Shown: in pieces, positions 11,870-20,277 of the stretch
How positions within the stretch are numbered: the stretch's first letter is position 1
How the letters are laid out: each line of letters opens with the position of its first letter
Program-made: the position numbers and the translations under genes
Assembly: GCA_032629725.1 (NCBI GenBank)
Contig: JAFEVB010000029.1
Location: 124,001 to 188,000 of the forward strand
DNA from: Gremmenia infestans
Taxonomy: Eukaryota; Ascomycota; Leotiomycetes; Helotiales; Hamatocanthoscyphaceae
Length of the DNA stretch: 64,000 nt
Direction: 5' to 3'
The notes under the pieces: model-generated
Told to the model about the DNA's origin: nothing
Database searches by the model: none
Seen by the model: the letters and a program-made list of their open reading frames with translations, nothing else

Positions 11870-13103
11870 ATGGCTCCAACTGCGTCATCGAAAGAACTTC
11901 CAGTTTATGAATATCCTAAGCAAACCAACGAGAAACGTGAGAAGTCTGAATCGATCTCTTGACTTCCTGGAACCTAATGCTGACTGCCAACAACAGTTGA
12001 GTGGGCTGATCTCGAAGCTTTAGATATCTCAAGACTTGAACAACCCGGCGGCAAAGAAGCTTTAGCCACTCAAGTTCTAAACTTCATCGACAAAAATGGT
12101 AGACTCTCTACTTGCATAATCTACCGCTAGTTAAGAGCTTACAAACCCCAGGCTTCTTCTATGTCACCGGGCACGGCCTCTCAGACGCGCAAATTAGACG
12201 CCAATATGCGCTTGCAAATGAGTTTTTTGAGCTCCCACTAGAAGAAAAAACCAAGTACCTTGCCAACACAGCAGCTGGCGACTTCCGCGGGTACAAAGCA
12301 AAAGCAACGGGAGAACTTGCGGGCAAAGACAATGACGAAAGATATAACATTCCCAAATTTACGCCCGAGCATGAACGTCCTCATCCTGAAATCATCCTAG
12401 ATCATTACAAGGAGATCAGAGACTTTTCCCTCGTTCGTAACCTGGTAGCGTGATGTGTCCTCATTACTCATGATTGGTTAACAAACGATAGCACATCCAC
12501 AACAAGATCCTTCTTCCGCTGCTCAAGATATTCGCTTTTGCTTTAGAGATCGACGAAGACTATTTCGTCAACCGGCACCGATACGATGCTGAAGGTCTGG
12601 AGTACCTCAGATATATGAAATACCACCCGGATCCCAAGGATATCTGGGCAATCGGGCACACGGATTACAACACCCTCACCTTTCTCTTCCATCAGCCAGT
12701 CGCCGGTTTGCAAGTTCAAACCAAAGAAGGGTGGCGATACGTACGTTCCAGGGAAGACTCCATAATCGTCAACGTCGCCGACGCACTTGAGTTCCTCAGT
12801 GGCGGATACCTCAAGTCAACAGTGCATCGAGTCATCCGACCGCCGCCAGACCAGGCTGAGAAGCCAAGAATGAGCTTGATATATTTCGCAAGGCCAGAGG
12901 CGGCGATCAAGCTGGAGCCAGTGAAAAGTCCGTTGCTTGAGAGGTTGGGCCTGCAAAAGGAGACTGAGGGGGGTGTTGCTAGTGTCACTGCTGAAGAGTG
13001 GGCCAGAGCGAGGATCGCAAAGGACCATCGATTCCGGGCCGGCCTTGCGAAGACGAGAGAGACTGAGATAATTGCTGGAGTGCATCAGAAGTATTATGAC
13101 TAG
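11870..13103 (+). CDS. 2-oxoglutarate/Fe(II)-dependent oxygenase, isopenicillin-N-synthase-like
   Basis: Four exons (11870-11936, 11997-12098, 12152-12432, 12492-13103) give 353 residues. The N-terminal DIOX_N part includes a KNGFFYVTGHGL block that is intact only after splicing at 12098/12152. The iron ligands are H206 and D208 (IGHTDYNTLT) and H262 (STVHRVI), and R276-x-S278 (PRMSLIYF) would bind 2-oxoglutarate. The full catalytic set is therefore present. The third intron donor is the least certain: GTTCGT at 12433 aligns best, but a GTAGCG site 18 bases later also keeps the frame. Family members hydroxylate or desaturate small molecules in secondary metabolism, hormone metabolism or catabolism. 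The substrate is unknown; the divergent MFS permease is the only clue. Confidence 0.87.
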
Positions 13104-13732
13104 TAGCCAGGTTCACAATCTAATTGTACAGTTTCTAACTTGCCATCTGTTTGGTGTTCGTGTGTGAGACATTGGAAATTTCCGTTGTGGAGATCTCGGG
13201 CTCGGGATCCTCAAGCCACTGGAGGTTTAGCGACCTACCCCCTGGAAACGATATACGCTCCACTATTACCCCATTAAGCGAGGAATAGGGGCAGAACCCC
13301 CTTCCCTTATCGGAATTGGTCGAAACCATCACTGGGATTTTTTACTTGGTTCTAAATACCAGCAACCTTCGAAGCTTTGATGATTAATAGATCTGCCACC
13401 ATTCCCACCTGCGTCTTGGGTGCCTCGTTCAAAAACCTCTCCCAGTCTCGAATCTCGACATTTAAGGCCGTTGAGCACGGTAAGTACGCTGGTAGTGGGA
13501 CAGTGAGCACTGTTCAATGTGTTTCTGATTTTGACTGAAGACTAGTCAAAGGCTATAGCTAGGCGTGAAGGTGTTCGTGTACTCAATGTGATGGATACAT
13601 GTATGCCTTAAGTCCACCCAATGTAATCAATCCATCCATTTGAAACGAAATCAGAGCTTTCAGTTTTGACTGTTGCCCCAGAGTCAGGATTCACACATCA
13701 TCAGCATCCTCTTCCTCTCCCTCTCTCTCCAC
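13104..13732. other. Intergenic between the oxygenase and the first Myb/SANT-like gene
   Basis: 629 bp between convergent genes. Short open frames on the minus strand here look like chance. No gene seen. Confidence 0.45.
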
Positions 13733-14315
13733 CTAATCTGCCTCCTCATCTTCCTCAGATGCATCTCCATAAAACTCATCCTCCTCATCCGACTCTGGTG
13801 TTTCCATCTTCGCCTTCCTGACCCTACCCTTAATCCTGCCCATACCCTTCTCCTCCTTCTCCTCCTTCTCCACAAGTCGAGGTTGTTTACGAACAACATT
13901 TGCCTCTCCCTCTCCCTCTTCGCCGTCACCGACCTCCTCAATCCCCCGCTTCTTGCTTCCGTTCGACTTTGCGGGTGCGGCTTTCAAGGGGCTATTGCTG
14001 TTGATGGCGAAGGCCTTGGTGAAACGGTACCATTGACAGTTTGCGGCTTTTGCGGTACCCTTGCCCAAGTCTTCTGCAATGCCGTCCCACTAAATGACGG
14101 GGGAGTTAGTTATTTACTATTCAAAACGGTTTCGGGAGTAGAGGGTGCTTATATTTACAGCCTGGGGAAATTTATAGGGGGAGGTAGCGCACATGAGACG
14201 AAACATGACAGAAGGGGTAGGGTAAAATTAAAGAGCCAGTTCTCCTTACGTTGATGTTCGTGACGGTCGAGTTCTTGATTACGGCCATGCAGAGTTTTTC
14301 GTTCTTCGAGGCCAT
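13733..14315 (-). CDS. Small fungal Myb/SANT-like nuclear protein, array member 1
   Basis: Two exons (14250-14315, 13733-14089) with a 160-bp intron give 140 residues. The first 50 residues, KNEKLCMAVIKN then W-D-G-I-A-E-D-L-G and C-Q-W-Y-R-F-T-K, form a compact Myb/SANT-like helical motif common in small fungal proteins (I associate it with the fungal Myb_DNA-bind_8 type). The rest is charged and disordered, with basic runs and an acidic tail (SDEEDEFYGDASEEDEEAD). Its domain and charge layout resemble the genes at 14902-15351 and 16329-17177, so the three look like locally duplicated relatives. It is likely nuclear; the DNA target is unknown. Confidence 0.7.
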
Positions 14316-14901
14316 GGTGCTTGGGAGTGAGTGATGTGTGGTGTGAGTTCTTGTGGTATGTGTACGAGTGTACGAAGTTGAGTTCTTGTGAGTGGTATCG
14401 AGGTTAGTTTGGGTTGAAAAGGTAGATCGGAGCTACGGAGGTACAAAATCGATCTATACTAGAGAACTAGTTCCATTCACTTCTTTTCTTTTTTGGTTGC
14501 TTATCTACAAATTACAGGTAGGTCCACGAGCTTCGTAGCTCTGGAGCTTGCTAGAGAGCTAGCTGTTCATTTCTTGTTCCTTCTTGACTCAATTTTCATC
14601 CCCTGGAACCATGGTTTCAAAACATCACTTGAGAGCTCGAATCTTCTTCAAAACTCTACAATTCATCTAGGTATCTATCACTGATCTTGAACTTTATGCT
14701 TGGAGTTCACAAGATTTAATGTCTACGAGACAAAATAATCCCCAATAATATTCTTATCTTTGCAACTGCCCCCCCCTGTAAACGTTCCATAGCATCAAAA
14801 GCAAACACTCTGGTCTGACCTATCATATTTCTCAAAAAACCTGCAAGATTCCACGACCCCTCCACCGGAACAGTTCCCCACTACCCCTCTCTCTTCAGAT
14901 C
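14316..14901. other. Intergenic between Myb/SANT-like genes 1 and 2
   Basis: 586 bp. It holds the promoter of gene 1 (minus strand) and the 3' flank of gene 2. No gene seen. Confidence 0.45.
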
Positions 14902-15351
14902 CTACTCCCAGACATCGCCCGAACCCGAATCCTGAAACTCGTAGTCCACCTCATCCAGCTCTTCCTTGACCGCTCGAACCCTAGCCTTCTGTGCAGAACC
15001 CTTGCGAGTCGGAGTTTCCATCGCCATCATACCAGTAGAAATATCGTCAGTCGTCTCATCCTCAAACTGCTCATCGTGATCTTCCGCCTCCTCGACCTTG
15101 ATCTTGCGTTTCTTGGTCGGCGATGCTCGTTTGGCCTTTTGGGGAGCTGGTGAAATCTGCCCTTCGCCTTCGCCTTTGGCTTTGGCAAGCTTGGCTTTGA
15201 ATCGAGATAGCCGCGCATCGGCCGTGCCTATGGTCGCAAGGCCTAGGTCGAGTTGGAGCTGTCTTCTATCGATCTTGCCGATTCCCAACTGGCTGATGAT
15301 GGCGACCATAAGAGCCTGGTCTGCCTCGGTGAATGTGATTAAATGGGACAT
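14902..15351 (-). CDS. Small fungal Myb/SANT-like nuclear protein, array member 2
   Basis: Single-exon frame of 149 residues from the ATG at 15351. Residues 6-60 contain a Myb/SANT-like motif (FTEADQALMVAIISQLG, then D-R-R-Q-L-Q-L-D-L-G-L and A-R-L-S-R-F-K-A-K). The second half is Lys-rich with a probable nuclear localisation signal (PTKKRKIK) and acidic Glu/Asp runs, ending in DSGSGDVWE. This order (N-terminal motif, basic patch, acidic tail) is shared with the two neighbours. The frame extends upstream of the ATG without a stop, so a longer protein is possible, but the upstream residues do not look conserved. Confidence 0.72.
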   Translation of the reverse strand: MSHLITFTEADQALMVAIISQLGIGKIDRRQLQLDLGLATIGTADARLSRFKAKLAKAKGEGEGQISPAPQKAKRASPTKKRKIKVEEAEDHDEQFEDETTDDISTGMMAMETPTRKGSAQKARVRAVKEELDEVDYEFQDSGSGDVWE

Positions 15352-16328
15352 GGTGGTTTGTGGGACCCTGGATCTCAACTGAAGAGAGCTTGATGTGAGG
15401 ATGGATTCGAGGAATCGAGGGAAGTAATTTGTACCAAAGTTGGGTGACAAGTGGTTGAAACATCCTAAAGTGTAATACTTGGAGAAGTTTCCAATTTATC
15501 TCATGCAGCCACCAAGATTATCACCCTGTTCACGCTGGCCAGACATTCACTTACTTCCCTTCAACCCTGGTCATGCTTGCTTTTTTGAGTTTCAAAGTGT
15601 CGAAGCACAACCTGTGTACTGCCGTTCTTTATCCCTGCGTGGGATGCTCTTGAGCATCTTTGTAAATGCCGCTGCTGCCTTGTGATCTCTGATCCTGCTC
15701 ATGTTGAATGCTTTTGGCGGTATGCATATGCATCTTTGCAAACTGTTTGCTATCACTATCCCTTTTGTCACTATTACCCCACAATGCTTCGATGTAGATG
15801 CTTACAAATTACAGGCTATATTGTCGAAGTCTCATTTGAATAGCCGGAGCCATAGTTTCGTACGAGTTGCTATTGGTCGAGCCTTATATTCGACATCAGG
15901 GACACGATTTACTCTCTAGATCCTTCCTACTATAAGTTGAATCTATAGATACCGAATATAATAATGGAAGGCTACATGATAGTGAGCGGTGCGAATGGTA
16001 AAGATCTTGCTCCTTCCAGCCTATGGTTATGCCTTGAGATCGATGTTCCCAACAGTAATTGAATTCACACATGCTACACCTACTGTACCTTTAGCGCAAA
16101 ATTGATTTCCTTGAGTCATATTCATGTGATAGGCATATGTTCCAACTTATGTGCAGACAACGACAGATCAACAACTTCAACTTTGCAGGATAGTAGTCGC
16201 CTTGGCATCTTTTAACAAGTTGACCCCACACTCGCATCCTTCAAAGCCAAGTATCCTTACTCTACATACCCCCAATCCGTCTTCCACAATTGCCACTACT
16301 CGAGTACCTCCTATCACAGACCTCCGCC
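15352..16328. promoter_or_regulatory. Divergent intergenic region of Myb/SANT-like genes 2 and 3
   Basis: 977 bp between divergent starts. No gene seen. It must contain both promoters; no specific element can be named. Confidence 0.45.
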
Positions 16329-17177
16329 ATGACCGAAGCATCCACATTCATGGCTAATGAACTGGAATTCTGCCTTGCAGTCATGAAGCAGCCCGAAGTA
16401 TTCATCCAGGTCAAGAATACCAAAATCAACTACGAACGCCTACGCAGCGACCTCAACCTCCCAACCAAAAAGGACGCCTTGTCCCGCTGGTGCATCTGCA
16501 TGTACAGGCTCAGGAAAGACGTACCCAAATTCGCGCCTAAGGACCGAGCCCTGTGCCTTGGAATCCTCATGCAGGTCGAGCTGAAACGTGGAACGATAGA
16601 TTTCGACGCCATACACAGTGAATGCGGCTTTCCGACCAAGGGTGCAGCGTTCGCGTGCTGGAACCGTATCACCTCGAAGATGAAGAAAGGCGTGGCTAAG
16701 GGGGGCTTGCCAACTACTAATGAGTGCACGATGCCACCCACTCCGAACCTTACTGATAAGAAGGCACGGCCAAAGCCTATGTCTTGGAGCAAAAAGCGCA
16801 AGCTTAAGCTTCAGGCTGATGAGGAAGAGGTCCGAAATGACATTGAGGGCTCAAACATTAAGACTGAAGGAGACGAAGGCGAGGATGGCTCGATGGACGC
16901 TTATGATGGCGAGACACCAACTAGACCGACTCGACGCATCAAGACTGCAAAAGACGAAGGCGAAGATGGCTCGATGGACGCTTTTGATGGCGAGACACCA
17001 ACCCGACCAACTCGGCGCGCCAAACTAACAAACGTCACAGAGGCTGCAACTGCTACTGATGACGATGACCAGGAAGGGACGATCGTATATGCTATCGAGG
17101 TCTATGAAGACGCCGACGGTGATATCAAGCAGGAACCTAATATCAAGCAGGAATCCGAGATCCATGATGAGTTCTGA
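16329..17177 (+). CDS. Fungal protein with two Myb/SANT-like motifs and an 81-bp internal tandem repeat, array member 3
   Basis: Single-exon frame of 282 residues. Two successive Myb/SANT-like motifs are visible: residues 12-64 (LEFCLAVMKQ, then YERLRSDLNLPTKKDALSRW) and residues 72-118 (RALCLGILMQ, then FDAIHSECGFPTKGAAFACW). The shared L/G-x-P-T-K-x-x-A spacing shows an internal domain duplication, which the two neighbours lack. The linker holds a basic patch (WSKKRKLKL). An acidic part follows in which 27 residues (DEGEDGSMDA through the next basic residues) are repeated twice, encoded by an 81-bp direct repeat at about 16872-17031. The C-terminus carries two IKQE motifs of the psi-K-x-E type, which could be SUMO acceptor sites. 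Likely nuclear; no target is known. Confidence 0.78.
   Translation: MTEASTFMANELEFCLAVMKQPEVFIQVKNTKINYERLRSDLNLPTKKDALSRWCICMYRLRKDVPKFAPKDRALCLGILMQVELKRGTIDFDAIHSECGFPTKGAAFACWNRITSKMKKGVAKGGLPTTNECTMPPTPNLTDKKARPKPMSWSKKRKLKLQADEEEVRNDIEGSNIKTEGDEGEDGSMDAYDGETPTRPTRRIKTAKDEGEDGSMDAFDGETPTRPTRRAKLTNVTEAATATDDDDQEGTIVYAIEVYEDADGDIKQEPNIKQESEIHDEF
16872..17031 (+). repeat. 81-bp tandem duplication inside the Myb/SANT-like gene
   Basis: Two nearly identical units begin at 16872 and 16953. Each encodes 27 residues, so the frame is kept. The copies differ at only a few positions (for example Y versus F in DAYDG/DAFDG), which suggests a recent duplication. Confidence 0.85.
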
Positions 17178-17772
17178 GATTTCGTACACTGGTCTGCTGG
17201 TAGCGGTACATGGCTGTATAATTGATTGATGACTTTGAGGATTCTGGACGGCGGCACTTTTGAGGGGGCATCTGAGATGCTTGGGTATTTCTTCTGGTGT
17301 TGTGGTGTAGTCTGAGCATTGATCTCTACCTATTATTATTAGACGACGTGGATATAGGTTGAGGGATACTTGGATACTAAATAAAGAGCATATCATACCT
17401 CTTGACATCTTCATGCATGTGACTGACTATGTATCAAACGTGAACGGCTCAAATCTCCAATCTAAAGCAGAAAGAATTAGAACAGAATTTGATAATCCTT
17501 GCATTCAGTACTGTCATTGTAATAGTAATGGAATAATGCGGAGCATTAGACATTTGCTCGTCGGCCAGAGACTCAATTTCCCCTTCTCCATCAACACGGC
17601 TTCCATAAACTTCACCCCCTTTTTTGACCTCAAACCAAGCAAGAAAACAGAACGCCCCATCCCAAACAGACTTCCCGCAGTGCGACCGTCTGCTAACAAA
17701 CAATGCTCAAACATTACAAATGTGGATTCCTGTCCATGATGCCTAAAATTGCAGAACACCCATCCATCTCAT
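17178..17772. other. Intergenic between convergent genes
   Basis: 595 bp between the stops of the Myb/SANT-like gene and the XPA-C-like gene. No coding signal seen. Confidence 0.45.
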
Positions 17773-18393
17773 TTACTTCTTTACTTTCTTCACCGTCTTC
17801 ACCGTCTTCGCCGTCTTCTCCTTCGGGGGTCGACCGCGTCCGCGTTTTGGCTTTGCATCGTCGTCGACAACCGGTACCTTGGCAGCCTTTGACTTTGGTC
17901 CGTCGTTAAGTACCTTGGCTGCCGCTGCCTTTGGAGATAGACCCTCGATCACCTTTCGAGGTCTGCCGCGTCTATGCTTGGCAGGAGGATTAACTGTCTC
18001 TTCCGTATCCTCCTTCTCCTGATCAATCTCCCCCCTCTTCCGCTTGCCATCCTTAGCAGCTCCAGATCCAGCAGACTTATCCTTCGCCTCTTCCTTCACC
18101 TTCTCCTTAGCTTCAACATCCTTCAACTTCTCATCCGCCCTCTTTTCCACCTGCTCAACGAGGTACCATCGACGATCAGCACCGCCGAGAAACGCAGGCT
18201 TGGGCTCCGTGACCGTTTCCAAGTCCTTGAGATCGTCATCTTTGAGCTTGAATCGTGATTTGATGTCGGTGACACCGATGATGGAGGCGTTGCGGCAGTC
18301 TTCGCACTGCTCTTTTGTGGTGAATGGGTTGGGGCGGAGTTTGACATTTTCGCTGGAGCAAGTGTCGCAAGTACCGGTCTTGAGGGGAGGCAT
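17773..18393 (-). CDS. Zinc-ribbon protein with an XPA-C-like segment and two AT-hooks
   Basis: Single-exon frame of 206 residues. Four cysteines (C9, C12, C30, C33) form a C-x2-C...C-x2-C zinc site. Directly after it, IGVTDIKSRFKLKDDDLKDLE resembles the start of the XPA/Rad14 C-terminal domain, where a T-x-x-K-x-x-Y/F-x-L-K-D-x-D-L pattern follows the zinc finger. The rest is Lys/Glu-rich and holds two AT-hook cores, RRGRPRKV at 141-148 and KRGRGRPPK near 183-191, and ends in Lys-rich VKK repeats. This suggests a nuclear protein binding A/T-rich DNA. It is shorter than true Rad14 and has no RPA- or ERCC1-binding region that I can identify, so I would not call it the repair factor itself. Confidence 0.72.
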   Translation of the reverse strand: MPPLKTGTCDTCSSENVKLRPNPFTTKEQCEDCRNASIIGVTDIKSRFKLKDDDLKDLETVTEPKPAFLGGADRRWYLVEQVEKRADEKLKDVEAKEKVKEEAKDKSAGSGAAKDGKRKRGEIDQEKEDTEETVNPPAKHRRGRPRKVIEGLSPKAAAAKVLNDGPKSKAAKVPVVDDDAKPKRGRGRPPKEKTAKTVKTVKKVKK

Positions 18394-18770
18394 TTTGATT
18401 TATTAGATTCTGGATTCTGGATTCTGTATTTTGGATTCTTGTACTCTTGGACTCTTGGACTGTTGTATTATGGTGTGAAGTGTTTATAATGCGTGTAGAA
18501 ATTCTTGGTTTTCTTGATTCAATACTTGGTCAAACGCGGTTGCACTTTCGCGTCCTGGTGTTTCATGTAGACGTTGTCACGTGGACGGTATAGATCGAAC
18601 TAGTATAGCGGGCTATCCATGTAAAATGAATCGCTAAGCTCAAAGTCTATATCGCATCGCTCTACGATTTTCTGCGCCGGCCATCACCACCGTCGCTGCC
18701 GGTCCAAGTCATTTTACAGCTTTGGTCTCCGAGATTTCCACCGCTCAAGCCCAAACTCCCAACCCAAAAG
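18394..18770. other. Intergenic between the XPA-C-like gene and the kinase gene
   Basis: 377 bp. Just upstream of 18393 there is a short run of imperfect GGATTCT-type repeats (about 18405-18440). No gene seen. Confidence 0.45.
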
Positions 18771-19364
18771 CTAGATCTTGTTTAACACCAGCAGTACGGA
18801 GGGAGAGACAATCTGCTCTAGTATATCGTCTCGACACTTCTCTGGGCTACGAGTTGAATCCACGACAACAGCAATGCCAGCCGGGCAGCTCGAATCTTCC
18901 ATCCATCTCTCGAAAACCGCGCGATAGTCCCTGGTGTCACGAGCACCCTCGACATCTCGCGGGGGGCGATCCATACCTGTCCGCTGACTCCTCAGCGAGA
19001 CTCTACTCTGCAGCCTTTGATCCAGCAAATTAACATCGTCGACCCTGCAATCGACGTACTTGTACTCATATCCATACAGTTTCGCAAGCGCAGTTCCCCG
19101 GTCCAGTGTCTCGTTGTAGTTGCACACGCTGTCGAGGATCACACTCCGGCCTTGTCTGATCAGGTCTTCGGCGAGTCTCCAGTCCAAGCCGTAGGCGAGT
19201 TTCGCGGCTTGGTCAAAGAGCATGCCGTTCTCGAGAAAGAAGGATTTGATGAGGTCGTGATTGATCACCACCCCGTCGATCGATTGTGCTAATAGGTTTG
19301 CTATGGTGCTTTTGCCAGAACCTGGCCCGCCTGACATCTGGACGAATAGTTTGTGTTGATGCAT
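18771..19364 (-). CDS. AAA_33-type P-loop kinase
   Basis: Single-exon frame of 197 residues from an ATG. Residues 12-20 are GGPGSGKST, a Walker A loop preceded by a hydrophobic strand (LFVQM). NHDLIKSFF and the later strand SVILDSVCNYNE fit the zeta-toxin/AAA_33 nucleoside-kinase-like fold, in which an aspartate in the first of these contacts substrate. An Arg-rich lid follows (RVSLRSQRTGMDRPPRDVEGARD). Related small fungal proteins are annotated as ATP-binding or zeta-toxin-like kinases without known substrate. A housekeeping small-molecule or tRNA-repair-like kinase role is possible but unproved. No partner toxin or antitoxin gene lies next to it. Confidence 0.78.
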   Translation of the reverse strand: MHQHKLFVQMSGGPGSGKSTIANLLAQSIDGVVINHDLIKSFFLENGMLFDQAAKLAYGLDWRLAEDLIRQGRSVILDSVCNYNETLDRGTALAKLYGYEYKYVDCRVDDVNLLDQRLQSRVSLRSQRTGMDRPPRDVEGARDTRDYRAVFERWMEDSSCPAGIAVVVDSTRSPEKCRDDILEQIVSPSVLLVLNKI

Positions 19365-20277
19365 GCTTAGGTGGTTCTTCCAAGTCTCAAATTAGCAGAT
19401 GTACATCTTCCTTCAACGAAACGCTACCTACCGGAAGGTACCTAGGCAGGGAGCCTGACGGGTTTGCGGACTCAAGGTTCTCAATTGGGCAAGGCGGTGT
19501 TGGTGGTTTATGATTAGTCAGGTAGGTAGGTGCCTTTGAACAAGTTCCCAGGACGTATTGTGTGTATGCATAAGTTTAGGAAGGTCGTAGAAGTGGTTTG
19601 AAAGCATCTTGAAATAGTGACAAATACTGCAGTATCTAGTATCCCATCCAGTGCCTCGAACCCACCACCATATCAATTGTTCATCACCACGTAGGGATCA
19701 CAAGAAATCCCGCTCATCTCCCATTTCATCAAAGGCAGATGCCCATTGTGATACCATGCAAGAGCTACTATCTTATAAACCAACTCCATGTTATCCCTTC
19801 CTTTCATGAGGTACCAAACGAAGAAGTCCGCCCCGGCTTAAGTAGATGAAAAAGATGCCATTTTTCCAGTGCTTGAAATGCAAAGGCCCCATACCATTCA
19901 TTCATTCAAGATCAGATTTGCTATGTCCGCAAGCGCCACCCCCAATCCAAACCAAGATTGCTGCAAACGTCCGGTCATATTCGTCAGATTTCCTCTTCGT
20001 CGTTCGTTCTGCGTCCATGATGAACTGATCCTGGTGATACAAGTTTTGCAATGAAAGTAAAAAAGCAGTAAAAAAGAAAATAATAACACATCCGCCATAT
20101 CGCAAAGCCGTAGATTCCTGGTAAGCTTCAGCGCAGCTAAGTCGTGAAACACCGAGACATGCTGTTTTGATTTCGCCCAATTCCGAAATAGTAGATTCGT
20201 CGCAAGTGATTTTTGGTACAGCGCAAGGAAATTCCAGTTTCGTGAAAGCAACGAGCAGCCTTTTGAGGATGTCGTAA
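19365..20277. other. Intergenic: kinase promoter and 3' flank of scd6
   Basis: 913 bp. It includes GGTACCTAGGCAGG near 19437 and GGTAGGTAGG near 19522. A stretch of A-rich sequence around 20055-20085 may belong to the scd6 3' region. No gene seen. Confidence 0.45.

Noticed and set aside
9498..13103. A secondary metabolite gene cluster
   Set aside because: Only a permease and one oxygenase are present; no PKS, NRPS, terpene synthase or regulator lies near.
18771..19364. A toxin-antitoxin system based on the zeta-like kinase
   Set aside because: No antitoxin-like gene is adjacent, and AAA_33 kinases are common housekeeping proteins in fungi.
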